DNA from: JACDAN01 sp963721345
GTDB lineage: Bacteria > Actinomycetota > Thermoleophilia > Gaiellales > Gaiellaceae
Direction of reading: 5' to 3'
Assembly (NCBI GenBank): GCA_963721345.1
Contig: CAVRIT010000001.1
Location: 310,001-374,000, forward strand
Length of the DNA stretch: 64,000 nucleotides
Below are positions 1-9,096 of this stretch, in pieces (position 1 is the stretch's first letter; the number at the start of each line of letters is the position of its first letter). A program made the position numbers and the translations under genes. The notes under the pieces are model-generated. The model had not been told where the DNA came from. It did not search any database and saw nothing but the letters and a program-made list of their open reading frames with translations.

Positions 1-441
1 CGGTGGATCTTCGACGACAACACGGAAGGGACGCTCGGCGCGCCGGTGCTCGCTCCGGCGATCCAGCCCGAGGCGGGGCTCCTGATCGAGGCGATTCTCA
101 CCTTCTTCCTCGTCTGGGTCGTGTTCGCGACTGCCGCGGATCCGCGCGGCACGTTCAAGTCGATCGCCGGCCTCGCGATCGGGCTCACGATCACGGCCGA
201 CATCCTCATGGGCGGCCCGCTGACCGGCGCGGCGATGAACCCGGCCCGCGCGCTGGGCCCAGAGCTGGTCTCGAACAGCTGGGACGACTTCTGGATCTGG
301 TACGTCGGCCCGTTCGCCGGCGCCGTCATCGCGGCGGTGGTCTACGAGCTCCTCTACCTCCGTCCCCCGCGGCCTGCAGTCGTCGGCCCGCCGGAGACGG
401 GCGTCGAAGAACCGCGACCCGGAGACACAGCCCTCTCCTGA
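1..441 (+). CDS. Aquaporin / MIP-family channel, 5' truncated
   Basis: This is the C-terminal part of a major intrinsic protein channel, which conducts water or glycerol across the membrane. The reading frame is open from base 1, so the start lies outside the window. The second NPA box is visible as AMNPARALGP (visible residues about 79-88), with the Arg after NPA that forms the selectivity filter. Hydrophobic segments flank it (about residues 25-45 and 100-120), and the tail is short and acidic. The first NPA box would lie in the missing part. The TGA at 439-441 is followed by a hairpin. Family assignment is firm; substrate cannot be told. Confidence 0.9.
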   Translation, partial: RWIFDDNTEGTLGAPVLAPAIQPEAGLLIEAILTFFLVWVVFATAADPRGTFKSIAGLAIGLTITADILMGGPLTGAAMNPARALGPELVSNSWDDFWIWYVGPFAGAVIAAVVYELLYLRPPRPAVVGPPETGVEEPRPGDTALS

Positions 442-448
442 TCCGCCG

Positions 449-471
449 CGAAACCGGCTTGGCCGGTTTCG
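449..471 (+). terminator. Hairpin after aquaporin gene
   Basis: A perfect 10-bp inverted repeat (CGAAACCGGC / GCCGGTTTCG) with a 3-nt loop starts 8 bases after the aquaporin stop. There is no U-run after it, so it may act as a Rho-assisted terminator or a 3' stabiliser. Confidence 0.5.
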
Positions 472-550
472 CCGCTTCGGCTCCTCGAGAAGGAAGCCGT
501 GCAGCGCGTCTGGGCCGCGCGGCGCGGAGCGCCGCCCGGCTTCATACGTT

Positions 551-576
551 CGCTGAAAGTCGAGAGACTTTCAGCG
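551..576 (-). terminator. Hairpin overlapping the TetR stop codon
   Basis: A perfect 11-bp stem (CGCTGAAAGTC / GACTTTCAGCG) with a GAGA tetraloop overlaps the TGA of the minus-strand TetR gene (571-573). It could also stop convergent plus-strand transcription. No clear U-tract follows on either strand. Confidence 0.55.
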
Positions 577-1179
577 AGGACTCGGCGGCCCGAAGGCCGC
601 CGTCAAGACGGCGACAACGTTCTGCTCCGCACGCGCGACATCCTCTTCGCTGTCCGGTAGCTGGCCGAGCACCCAGCTGCTCAGCACTTCCTCCAGCGCG
701 CCGTAGAAGACGACTGCGGCGAGCTTCGGGTCGAGCTCCTTCCGGAACTCACCCGACTCCTGCCCCTTGCGGATGATCCCCTCGAGCGTCTCCATCGCCT
801 CGGTGATCTCTTCGATCTCCTGCTGGACATGCTGGTTGCGGGTGACCTCCCGCACGAGCACCCGCACGAGATCGGGGTCGCGCCGCCAAGTCCGGAGCAG
901 CAGCGCCGTCACCTGCCGGACGCACTCGGAAGGCGGGACACCCGCGGCCTCGACCTCCCGGACTCGCGCCAGCATCTCCGTCCAGGTCGTCCGGAAGATC
1001 GTCTCCAGCAGGTCTTCCTTCGACTGGAAGTAGTGGTAGACGAGGCCGTAGGCGATTCCGGCCTCCTCGGCGATGTCGCCGACACGCGAAGCGTGGAAGC
1101 CCTTCTGGGCGAAGACCTTCACGGCTGCACCGAGAATCTGGCGGCGGCGATCCGCCTGGCGATCCGCACGCACGGCCAT
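571..1179 (-). CDS. TetR/AcrR family transcriptional regulator
   Basis: This 202-aa one-component regulator has an N-terminal DNA-binding helix-turn-helix (residues about 12-60), including the typical recognition-helix stretch GLVYHYFQSKEDLL. The variable ligand-binding C-terminal domain resembles the FadR/YsiA-like branch (RDPDLVRVLVREV), often linked to fatty-acid or stress genes; that is inference. The ATG start at 1179 has no clear Shine-Dalgarno. A TANNNT-type box (TAGACT on the minus strand, 1189-1194) lies 9 nt upstream, so the mRNA may be almost leaderless. It faces the aquaporin convergently, so the aquaporin is not an obvious target. Ligand unknown. Confidence 0.88.
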   Translation of the reverse strand: MAVRADRQADRRRQILGAAVKVFAQKGFHASRVGDIAEEAGIAYGLVYHYFQSKEDLLETIFRTTWTEMLARVREVEAAGVPPSECVRQVTALLLRTWRRDPDLVRVLVREVTRNQHVQQEIEEITEAMETLEGIIRKGQESGEFRKELDPKLAAVVFYGALEEVLSSWVLGQLPDSEEDVARAEQNVVAVLTAAFGPPSPR

Positions 1180-1212
1180 CGATAGTGAAGTCTAGATCCT
1201 TTGAAAGCGCAA

Positions 1213-1242
1213 GGCCGGCCGGAGAGCGGTCTCCAGCCGGCC
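1213..1242 (-). terminator. Strong hairpin after the M6 protease gene
   Basis: A 13-bp stem (1213-1225 with 1230-1242, one G-U pair on the minus strand) with a 4-nt loop lies 50 bases after the protease stop codon and upstream of the TetR start. It is very GC-rich and only a short T-rich stretch follows on the minus strand. Probable terminator for the protease transcript. Confidence 0.6.
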
Positions 1243-1291
1243 CTGCTTCCGTGTCACCCGCCCGGGGGCACGGAACCTTCGACGTTTCTCG

Positions 1292-4200
1292 CTAGCGCGC
1301 GAACACCCCCACGTCGTCGAAGGTGACCGTCCCCCTGGTCGCAAGGTCCGTCGGCGCGAAGCCGGTCAGGACGACGCGAACCTGCGCCACCAGGGGCGGG
1401 ATGGTCACGGACTGTTCGAGAGCCCGGAAGCCCTCGGTCTGGAGCGGCGCAGTCAGAACGTTGACCTTGTCGATCACCTGTCCCGCGGCACCGAGGTAGA
1501 CGAGGCCGACGGCCGGCGCCGACGAAAGCCCGTCGGCCTTGACCGCCGTGGTCACGTCCAGGACCTCACCGGCCTGAACGGCGATCGGCGCGCTCGTCCA
1601 CGTCGGTGAGCCGTAGGCTGCGGCGTTGCCGCCGTTGCCCTTCATCTGCGCGCCGCCGGAGCCGCCCGAGCCCCCACTCGAGGTGGACGACGCCGTGCCG
1701 CCGCCGGTGCTCTGGCCCGACCAACTCTCGGGAGCACCACCGGTCGACTGCTGCTCGAAGTCGCCGTTCGAGACCCGGTTCCCGTGGATCGAGAAGAGCC
1801 GGTGCGCGGCGTTGTTGCCCTCGTTCTCCTCCGCGACGGCATTCGGCTTGTCGCCGGTCGCGCGAATCGAGTGCTCGCCCTGCACGCCCTTCGTGTCCCA
1901 GTTCACGGTGACCTGGGCCGACTGGCCGACGCCGAGCGCCGGTGTCGCCACGACGCCGAGCACCTTGTAGCCGTCGTAGAGGAACTCCGTCTGCGAGGCC
2001 GGCGCGTTCCCCGGCCCGGCATTCAGGATCGTCGCCGTCACCGGAACGGCGCGACCCTCGCGCATCTTGCCGGACGGTGCGGTGATGCTCGTCACCTGCA
2101 GGTCCGGGCCGGTCACCGAGACCGGGATCGAGGCCGTCCCGGAGAGGCCTTGGGCGTCCGTCACCGTCAGCGTCGCGGTGTAGGTGCCCTTGGCCGCGTA
2201 GGCGTGGGTCGCCTTGGCCCCGGTGGCCGAGGAGCCGTCGCCGAACGACCACTGGTAGGTCAGCTCGTCAGCAGGCTGGAGATCGTCGAACGAGCCGGCC
2301 GAGTCGAACGTCGCGGTCTGGCCCGCGCCGGGCGTCTTCGGGTTGACCGACGCGACGGCCATCGGAGCGACGTTCAGCGTGCTCGACCAGTACTCGAACG
2401 ACCTCGCAGCCCGAGCCGGCGGTGATCGTGGCGTCCGCCGTCAGATCGGACGGGAGCGCCTCGCTGTTGCCGTTGTTTCCGGACATCGAGTTGACGTTCA
2501 GCGTCAGGCAGCCGTAGTCGAAGTGCCAGAGGCCGTCCGCGGAGCTGTCGTCGTGGAAGTTGTCGACCCAGCCCTGATCGCGGAACGCGTTGTCGCCCGC
2601 GGCTGCCGTGAAGGCCACGTCCTGGCAGCGCCACGGAGGCAGGACGGCGGGCTCGGGCTCGAGCTCGTAGTCGCCGCCGCCGCAGTCGTCGCCGGGCGTC
2701 GGCTGCGAGTCGAGGTAGTGCTGGCGCGGCGGCTGGGTCCCGCCGTTGTTGCCGTAGCCGCGAATCTCGTCGGTGTACTCGACGAAGACACCGGCGTCCC
2801 AGCCGAGCTCACCGCGATCGGCCTGTCCCCGGCTGGCGAAGTCGAAGCCGGAGCGGTCGCGCAGCTCGAGGTAGTAGCCGTGGTCGAGCTGCGACGGCTC
2901 GTCCGACTTGATCGCGCTCCAGCCGTCGGTGCACTTCGAGGCCACCCTGCGGCCCTGGTCGCCGCAGCCGCCCGGGAAGATCCGCAGCTCGTCCTCCTCC
3001 GAGAAGTCCGTGCCGTAGATCGAGCTCGTCGCCGGCGCGGACCTCGAGGTCGTCGATGAACCAGCCCGGCCGGTCGAGGCCCGGGTCGGTCGCGTACGAG
3101 AACCGCAGCACGACGTTCCGCTGGCCGGCGAACTGCGTCAGGTCGTACTCGTCCTCGATGAACGGCGAGCCGTTGGCGTAGGAGCCCTCGGCCCGGTCGA
3201 CGGCGACGACAGCGGGGCCACCGTCATACGCGCCGCTCGTGCCCGTGAGGCCGTTGCCGTAGCCGTTCTGACAAGCATTGTTGTTCGGGTTGACTTCTTT
3301 CGGCGTCGAGTAGCCGTTCTCCGACGGGATCGACGTGTAGTTCGTCCCGTCGGTCGTGGCCAGCACGAAGCCGTAGTCGAAGTCCCACTCGATGTCCCAG
3401 CTCGACTTGAATTTCACCGAGATGGGCGTGCCCTCGGGCACGAACTCGAGCTCTGGCAGGACGATGTCGAGGTTGTGCCCGGCCTTCGGCGAGCAGCCGA
3501 AGTCGTTGCCGCGGCCCGACCAGTAGACGTCCGGCGCCGAGGCTCCGGCCTCCACCTTCGCGGGATCGATGACGAGCTTCCGCGGCAGCTTCAGCGAGTA
3601 CGCCTCGCCGTTGTGGATGTTCTGGTCGCCGTTCGCAGCCGACAGCGTGTACGGCTGCCCACCGGGCGTGCGCCACTGGATCTTGCCGGTGTCGTTCTTG
3701 ATCTCCTCCCAGTCGGAGACGTTGCGCGTCTCGCCCGGCTGGAGGAAGTTGGGGACGACCCAGCCCAGATCCTGCTTGCCGAAGATCGTCATGTGCTGCG
3801 AGTAGTCACTCGCCATCAGGTTCGTGTCGTTGTAGGCGCTGTACGACGAGTAGAAGTCCGGCAGCCCGAGGTGGTGGCCGTACTCGTGCGCGATCACGCT
3901 CGCCTTGTCGATCGCGTCCTCGGGGTTGATGTTGTACGGACCGACCCGAACGTAGGTCGGAAGGTCGTCGCGCCCGGCGCCGCCGGCTGACTCACAGTCG
4001 GCGAAGTCGGAGTACGTCGCGTCCTTCCAGCACTGCGGCTTGCCCTCGAGGTCGGTCAGCTGGTCGTCGGAGATGTAGCCGGTCAGCTTCGTGACCGGGT
4101 CCTCCCAGCTCCCCTCGAGCGACGAGGAGTGCGGCCACGGGTTGTCGTAGACCTCGTTGTCCTCGCAGCTGATGTGGAGCTGCGACGAGCCGTTGCCGCC

Positions 4201-6033
4201 GCAGCCGGCGAAGACGACCATCGTGAAGTCGACGACGCCGTCCTTGTCCGAGTCGAACTGGTTGTAGTCGATCTCAGGATCTGCGATCTGAACCGCGTCG
4301 TAGATCATCTTCGACGTGTCGCCGCACGCGGAATCGATCCCGATCGTCGTCGCGGTGAAGACCGGGAAGTCGCCGCCGTAGTACTCGGTGTCGCCCGGCA
4401 GCTGGTACCAGCCGTCGTGGATCCGCTCGGCGTAGGCCGGCGTGCCCCAGACCGGCTGAGCCTGGCCGAGCGTCGCGCCGCGGCACGTGGGCTTCTTGAG
4501 GTCCCGCTCGCTGAACTTGAAGCCGGGCTCGTAGTCGAACTTCGCCGAGGCGATCCCCACGGACGGGACCGACCCGAACGGGTGGAGCTGTCCGTAGGAC
4601 ATCTCCTGGTAGAGGTTGTAGGTCGAGCCCGGGTAGTCGGGCGAGTTGACGACCTTCGCGAGCTCGTCGCCGCTGTGGCGCGGCTTGTGCTTCCGGTCGC
4701 GGAAGTCCACCGGGATCATCGGGAACGGCTTGTCGCCGTAGCGCGCCGTCTCGAAGCTCCCCGTGGGCGGGATCACCTTCGGGCCGCGGCTCTGTGAGGA
4801 GAGCGACGGGCCGCCGGTGTAGGTCATCGTCGCCTTCGACGACAGGTCCTTCCAGACGATCCGCGAGTCCTCGGTCGTCTTCATCGCGCGAGCCTCCACG
4901 ACGAGGGTTGCCGTCGTGTCGGTCGCGATCGACGCGATGTTCCAGCTAACCGAGGAGGGCGTCAGCGTCACAGCACCAGCGCCCTTGACAGGCGTCGCTG
5001 CGGTGAAGACGACGCCGGGCGGCGCCGGGACCGTCACCGCGACGTTGTTCTTCCACTCGGCGGTGAAGTTCTTGACGAGAACCCGGAACGGGTAGGCCTG
5101 GCCGGGCTTGACCCAGCCGACCGAGGAGACGAACTTGTTCTCGACGAGCAGCGTCGTCGGCCGGGAGACCAGCTCCGCCGATCCACTGCCCGCGTTGGCC
5201 GTCGCCCAGTCGCCCGAGACGAGGTTCTGCTCGGTCGCGTTGACGACGTCGATGCCGACGCTGAGACGGAAGTTGGTCTCCGGCCCCGCCGTCAGGCCCC
5301 GAGTCGCAGCTCCGGGGAGCTGCACGCCGGAGAACGTGCCGTCGATCCCGGCGCTGAACGGCCCGTAGGGACCGCGCACCTCACCGGCCGGCGTCCTCGC
5401 CTGGAGGAAGAACTGTGCGTTCCGCGCTTCGGACCGCTCGGTCGCGCCGGTGACGTCGCTCAGCTCGCTGATCGTGCCCTGGAGGGTGACGGCCTCGCCG
5501 GGCTCGTATTTCTTGCCGTTCGCCTTCGGGGTCACGGAGATGTCCGCGCCGAGGGCGTTCACGAAGAGCGGCGGCGCTGCGCCGGCGTCCTGGCCGTTGG
5601 CGTTGACGCGGAAGTTGATCTTCCCTGCCGGCCACCCGGCCGAGCTGATCACGACGCGCCACGCATCGTTGGTAGGTGGCAGGCCGGCGACGGCGGCGGT
5701 CGTCGAGCGGCGGACCGCGGCCTTGGTCGCGATCACTGCGCCGTTCGGGCCGATCGCGTCGACGGTGACGCTGTCGGCGCTGCCGTTCGCGGCAGGCGTG
5801 TTCGTGACGAAAAAGTCGATGCGGACACACTGTCCGCGAGTCCAGTAGTTCGAGGCGTGGCCGGTAGTGGCCGACTCCTCGCACACTGGGTTGACGGGCT
5901 TGATGTTCGCGAAGCCGTTGGCGACGTGCTGCGCAACGGGATCGGCCGGCGCCGTGCCGGCATAGGTGAGCGTCACGACCGCTACTGCGCCAACAGCCAG
6001 CAGTTGCGCGAAACGCGAGGTCCTGCGTCGCAT
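1292..6033 (-). CDS. Secreted M6 (immune inhibitor A-like) metalloprotease with PKD and CARDB domains, two frameshifts
   Basis: This is a large exported zinc protease of about 1,580 aa once two single-base shifts are joined (near 3021 and 2399). Order: signal peptide (residues 1-31, ending before ADPV), Ig-like N-terminal region, a DUF11-like repeat (about 300-385), and the M6 catalytic domain starting near residue 420, with zinc motif HEYGHHLGLPDFY at about 716. A MAM-like immune-inhibitor-A region follows. After the shifts come a PKD domain (YQWSFGDGS), a CARDB-type domain (AGPGNAPASQTEF) and a C-terminal jelly-roll-like domain after a Gly/Ser linker. Dropping one base at each site restores EVFEYWSSTLNVAP and DELIYGTDFSEEDEL, so sequence error is likelier than decay. 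It is a lone transcription unit with its own promoter and terminator. Confidence 0.88.
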
Positions 6034-6096
6034 CCGTTTACCCCCGGGCTATGAGTTGTTTACGCGTCCTGGCCCCGCGTGCGGAGCCGCGAGCTA

Positions 6097-6125
6097 GCTA
6101 AAGGGGGCTAATACCCGAATGTCAA
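6097..6125 (-). promoter_or_regulatory. Promoter of the M6 protease gene
   Basis: Read on the minus strand, TTGACA (6125-6120) is followed after exactly 17 nt by TTTAGC (6102-6097). This gives a 5' UTR of roughly 55-60 nt before the ATG at 6033, with GGGGG just upstream of the start as ribosome-binding sequence. The -35 is a perfect consensus match; the -10 is weaker. Confidence 0.55.
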
Positions 6126-6152
6126 ATCTTTTTAAACGTGAAAAGATTCGGG
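6114..6152. promoter_or_regulatory. Nested inverted repeat covering the protease -35 box
   Basis: An inner palindrome AATCTTTT-N8-AAAAGATT (6125-6132 and 6141-6148) lies inside an outer pair CCCGAAT / ATTCGGG (6114-6120 and 6146-6152). The AT-rich element stands out in very GC-rich DNA and abuts or overlaps the -35 hexamer at 6120-6125, the usual place for a repressor or activator site. The binding protein is unknown. Confidence 0.45.
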
Positions 6153-6188
6153 CAGGTTTCGTCCGCTTTTACGCCCAAAAAACTGCAT

Positions 6189-6224
6189 TGATTGACGAAT
6201 CAGTCTTGGTTGATTCGTCAATCA
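6189..6224 (-). terminator. Rho-independent terminator of the 71-aa gene
   Basis: A perfect 14-bp stem (TGATTGACGAATCA / TGATTCGTCAATCA) with an 8-nt loop is followed on the minus strand by ATGCAGTTTTTT, giving a six-base U-run. The TGA of the upstream minus-strand gene lies inside the stem. It is the clearest intrinsic terminator in the window. Confidence 0.85.
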
Positions 6225-6433
6225 GTTTCTCGATCGAGCTCACGACGCTCGTCTGTCGAGAGGTCTTCTTGGGGCGCTCCGCCGGGCCCGCTCATGGCGA
6301 CTCCGCCCTCCTCGACGACGTCACGAGGGTCGGCGTGGCGGTACTCGTCGCTCTGCGTTCCGCCGCGCGGCTCGTCGTCGCGATCGAGCTCGCTGGGTGC
6401 CTTCCGGCCGAGGATGCGATCGAGGAGTCCCAC
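6218..6433 (-). CDS. Small hydrophilic hypothetical protein (71 aa)
   Basis: I do not recognise this protein. It starts at GTG 6433 with MGLLDRILGRK, a short amphipathic N-terminal helix as in small membrane-surface proteins. The rest is strongly charged and probably disordered (ELDRDDEPRGG, EDLSTDERRELDRE), with no cysteines. Its stop codon lies inside a textbook terminator hairpin, which supports a real transcript. It sits between the tRNA-Glu gene (other strand) and the M6 protease promoter. No function is proposed. Confidence 0.55.
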   Translation of the reverse strand: MGLLDRILGRKAPSELDRDDEPRGGTQSDEYRHADPRDVVEEGGVAMSGPGGAPQEDLSTDERRELDRETD

Positions 6434-6473
6434 GCAGCCGCCCTACCCGCACGCCGCTACAATCATGCGTCCC

Positions 6474-6546
6474 GGCGCATTCGTCTAGTGGCCTAGGACG
6501 CCGCCCTCTCACGGCGGTAGCACGGGTTCGAATCCCGTATGCGCCT
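6474..6546 (+). tRNA. tRNA-Glu (anticodon CTC)
   Basis: The 7-bp acceptor stem GGCGCAT/ATGCGCC, the anticodon stem CCGCC/GGCGG with loop CTCTCAC (6506-6512, anticodon CTC at 6508-6510, reading GAG) and the T-loop GGTTCGAATCC are all visible. CCA is not encoded. The matching glutamyl-tRNA synthetase gene lies in this window at 12926-14191. Confidence 0.95.
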
Positions 6547-6572
6547 CTCCCACGCCGACCTGAGGCACGCCC

Positions 6573-8078
6573 TCAGCAGGCGCGCCGGGCGATCTCGACT
6601 TCGCGCCCGGTGTCCGGGCGTAGTTGCAGGATCGCCTCGCGCGCAGTCGCGCGGATCGCGGCGACGTTTGCGATGGGCAGGCGATCGATCGCGCGCCGGC
6701 GCGCGATGTAGCGGCGGCCGAACGTCACCGTCAGAGTGCGATTAGGATCGAGCCTGCCGACGAGGCGGATGAGGTCGGGAAGCTGTTCGCGCGGGATGTC
6801 GGTCCGCACGCTCGATTCCACGATCGTCGCCAAGGTGGGGAAGTTGCGCAACACGCTGACGACGTTCATCTGATTCGCCATGGCAGTCAGGAAGCAGCGC
6901 TGGCGGTGCATCCGTCTGTAATCGTCGGAGTCTTTCCGCGACCGCACGTACGCGAGCGCGGTGCGCCCGTCGAAATCGTAGGTCCGGCCCGGGAACACGT
7001 TGATGCTTGGCTTTGTCTCGCCCCAAGCTGGTCGGGTCACTTCGTCGGCGATGCGCTCGCGCACCCGGATCTTCACTCCGCCGAGCGCGTCCACGAGGTC
7101 GCGGAACCCGTCCAGGTCGACCATGGCGTAGTAGTCCACCCGCAGGCCGAGCAGGAGCGAAGTCGTTTGCTTGAGCGCGGTCGCGCCGGGATCGCTTCCG
7201 CCCGGAAACAGGTCGGGACGTTCCTCGTTGGCGAAGCGGTAGAGCCCGTTGAGGAGATCGGGGAAGCGGCGCAGCTCTTCCCCCGCGCGTCCGCTCAGCC
7301 GGACGTTGACGAGGTTGCGCGGAATCCCGAACGCGACCGCGCGGCCGGTGTCGCGCTCCAGCGCGGCGAGGATCATCGTGTCGGTGCGGTCGCCGGCTCG
7401 GCCTGGCCCCTCGTCGCTTCCGAGCAGCAGGATCGTCACCCACGGCCGCTCGAGCGGCGTGTCCGCCTGGACGAGTACGTCGCGCGTCGCGAACAGCCGC
7501 CCGACCGGTGGCGGCGCTGATCGGGGCAGCTCGCCGGGACGGACTCCGGGCGCGCTGCGGTCGCCCCTCTGGAGGAACACGCCGCGTGCCGGCAGGACGT
7601 CCGAGGGCTCTTCGTCCGCAAACACGCGGTGCAGCGTGACCTCGCTCCGCACGGTCACATACCCGGCCGCGACGTGCGGTGTCGCGGTCAGCACCACGAT
7701 CGCACCGGCGGCGGTGAGTGCCGGCGCGCTCTTGACGAGCCGGCCCATGCCCCACGCGTCGAGCGCCGCGAAGAGCCGTAGCCCGAGCAGGAAGACGTTC
7801 ACCGCAAGGGCTGCTGTGAGCAACCGGCCCTCTACGAGCCAAGCCGCCGCCCGGACCGGAACTACAGCAAGGACGAATACCGGCACCGCGGCGAACACGA
7901 AGAGGGCGAACAGGACGAGGCCGCGCCGCCAGGCGCCTGCGAACGCCTGCCCGGCGCCCGGGACGATCATCGAGAGAAGCCCGGCGACGGCTCGCCTGGC
8001 AACGGGTGGATCATCGGCACTGACCGGCGGAACGAGTGGCATGCGCGACGCGGGCACCGTAGCCGTCCCGTCGCGCAT
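6573..8078 (-). CDS. LytR-CpsA-Psr (LCP) family protein with polytopic N-terminus
   Basis: LCP enzymes transfer undecaprenyl-linked glycopolymers onto peptidoglycan outside the cell. The 501-aa protein has several hydrophobic segments in residues about 30-140, then the extracellular LCP domain (about 215-430): LLLGSDEGPGRAGDRTDTMI, GIPRNLVNVRL, DLDGFRDLVDALGGV, ALAYVRSRKDSDDYRRMHRQ. The conserved Arg and Asp residues that bind pyrophosphate are present. The N-terminal stretch with VPGAGQAFAGAWRRGL resembles TM2-like small membrane domains and is unusual, since most LCPs have a single membrane helix. ATG 8078 is used here; ATG 8042 is an alternative. Attached polymer unknown. Confidence 0.88.
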   Translation of the reverse strand: MRDGTATVPASRMPLVPPVSADDPPVARRAVAGLLSMIVPGAGQAFAGAWRRGLVLFALFVFAAVPVFVLAVVPVRAAAWLVEGRLLTAALAVNVFLLGLRLFAALDAWGMGRLVKSAPALTAAGAIVVLTATPHVAAGYVTVRSEVTLHRVFADEEPSDVLPARGVFLQRGDRSAPGVRPGELPRSAPPPVGRLFATRDVLVQADTPLERPWVTILLLGSDEGPGRAGDRTDTMILAALERDTGRAVAFGIPRNLVNVRLSGRAGEELRRFPDLLNGLYRFANEERPDLFPGGSDPGATALKQTTSLLLGLRVDYYAMVDLDGFRDLVDALGGVKIRVRERIADEVTRPAWGETKPSINVFPGRTYDFDGRTALAYVRSRKDSDDYRRMHRQRCFLTAMANQMNVVSVLRNFPTLATIVESSVRTDIPREQLPDLIRLVGRLDPNRTLTVTFGRRYIARRRAIDRLPIANVAAIRATAREAILQLRPDTGREVEIARRAC

Positions 8079-8096
8079 TCCACGAGACTGCGTGGT

Positions 8097-8453
8097 GTGA
8101 ACGTGCGGATCCTCCGCGCGGCGTGCGTCCTACCGAGCGGCTTGTGGACGTCGTACGCCGAGATCGCCGAAGCGACGACAGGCACCCGCCGCGCGGCGCG
8201 TGCTGTCGGCCGGGTCGCGGCGCGACATGCCGACTTCCCGAATGCCTGGCGCGTGATTCACGCGGACGGCTCGATCCCGAAGGGTTGGGGCGGCGGCGGC
8301 GCGGCCCGGGTGCGTTGTCGCGAGCTGCTCGAGGCCGAGGGTGTGCGGTTCGTTCGCGGTCGCGCCGATCCGGCCCAGAAGCTCCTCGCGGAGGAGATCG
8401 AGCTTCTCCTCGCCGGTGAGATGATTATCGACGGCCGCGTCGGTCTGAACTGA
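8097..8453 (+). CDS. Alkyltransferase-like (ATL) MGMT-fold DNA-binding protein
   Basis: This 118-aa protein has the DNA-binding half of O6-alkylguanine-DNA alkyltransferases: LPSGLWTSYAEIAEATTG is the winged-helix start, followed by ARAVGRVAARH. Where true MGMTs have the acceptor PCHRV, this one has NAWRV, so the methyl-accepting Cys is missing. Known ATL proteins bind alkylated guanine and hand it to nucleotide excision repair; that role here is inference. GTG 8097 lies 18 bases from the divergent LCP start. The TGA is directly followed by the DHFR-like gene (1 nt gap), suggesting an operon. A true Ogt is at 38075. Confidence 0.78.
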   Translation: MNVRILRAACVLPSGLWTSYAEIAEATTGTRRAARAVGRVAARHADFPNAWRVIHADGSIPKGWGGGGAARVRCRELLEAEGVRFVRGRADPAQKLLAEEIELLLAGEMIIDGRVGLN

Positions 8454-8454
8454 C

Positions 8455-9096
8455 ATGACGATCTTCTTCGACATCTCGATGTCCCTCGACGGTTTCGTCG
8501 CAGGACCGAACATCACCCTCGAGCACCCCCTCGGCGTGGGCGGCGAGCAGCTCCACGAGTGGGCAGTGCCCACCAAGACGTTCCAGGAGCGCCACGGCCG
8601 TTCAGGCGGCGAGACCGGGCCCGAGGACGACCTCATCCGCAAGGCTTTCGACCGAACCGGCGCCACGGTCATGGGCCGCCGGATGTTCAGCGGCGGCGAG
8701 GGCCGGTGGGAGGACGACCCGAACGCGGACGGCTGGTGGGGTGACGATCCGCCGTTCGGCGTCCCGGTCTTCGTCGTCACCCACCACCCGCGCGAACCGG
8801 TGGTCAAACAGGGCGGGACGACCTTCAACTTCGTCACCGACGGGTTCGAGTCGGCCGTTACGCAGGCGCGAGAGGCCGCCGGCGACAAGGACGTCGCGAT
8901 CGGAGGCGGCGCGAGCGTGATCCAGCAGGCGCTGGCGGCAGGCCTCGTCGAGGAGTTCCAGATCCACGTCGCGCCGGTGCTCCTCGGTGACGGCGTCCGG
9001 CTCTTTGCGGACGGCGGCGCCCGGCCGGACGTCGAGCTGACGAGCATGGTCGAGACGCCGCAGGCCGCCCACCTGCGGTACGACGTAAGGCGCTAG
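8455..9096 (+). CDS. Dihydrofolate reductase / RibD C-terminal family protein
   Basis: This 213-aa protein has the DHFR-like fold shared with RibD reductases: N-terminal FFDISMSLDGFVAGP, the central ATVMGRRMF strand-turn and the NADPH-binding DVAIGGGASVIQQAL near residue 142, then VEEFQIHVAPVLLGDGVRLF. Stand-alone members are NAD(P)H-dependent reductases of mostly unknown substrate, not the housekeeping folate enzyme. It follows the ATL gene by one base, so the two are probably co-transcribed. Its TAG stop shares the palindrome CTAG with the stop of the convergent M14 gene. Confidence 0.85.
   Translation: MTIFFDISMSLDGFVAGPNITLEHPLGVGGEQLHEWAVPTKTFQERHGRSGGETGPEDDLIRKAFDRTGATVMGRRMFSGGEGRWEDDPNADGWWGDDPPFGVPVFVVTHHPREPVVKQGGTTFNFVTDGFESAVTQAREAAGDKDVAIGGGASVIQQALAAGLVEEFQIHVAPVLLGDGVRLFADGGARPDVELTSMVETPQAAHLRYDVRR

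Noticed and set aside
1292..6033. M6 protease as three separate genes
   Set aside because: The pieces join into one normal domain series when one base is removed at each of two sites, and the internal pieces have no start signals.
6034..6113. Possible riboswitch in the M6 protease leader
   Set aside because: The leader is only about 55-60 nt from the predicted start and shows no convincing conserved riboswitch core (checked by eye for c-di-GMP, c-di-AMP and cobalamin boxes).
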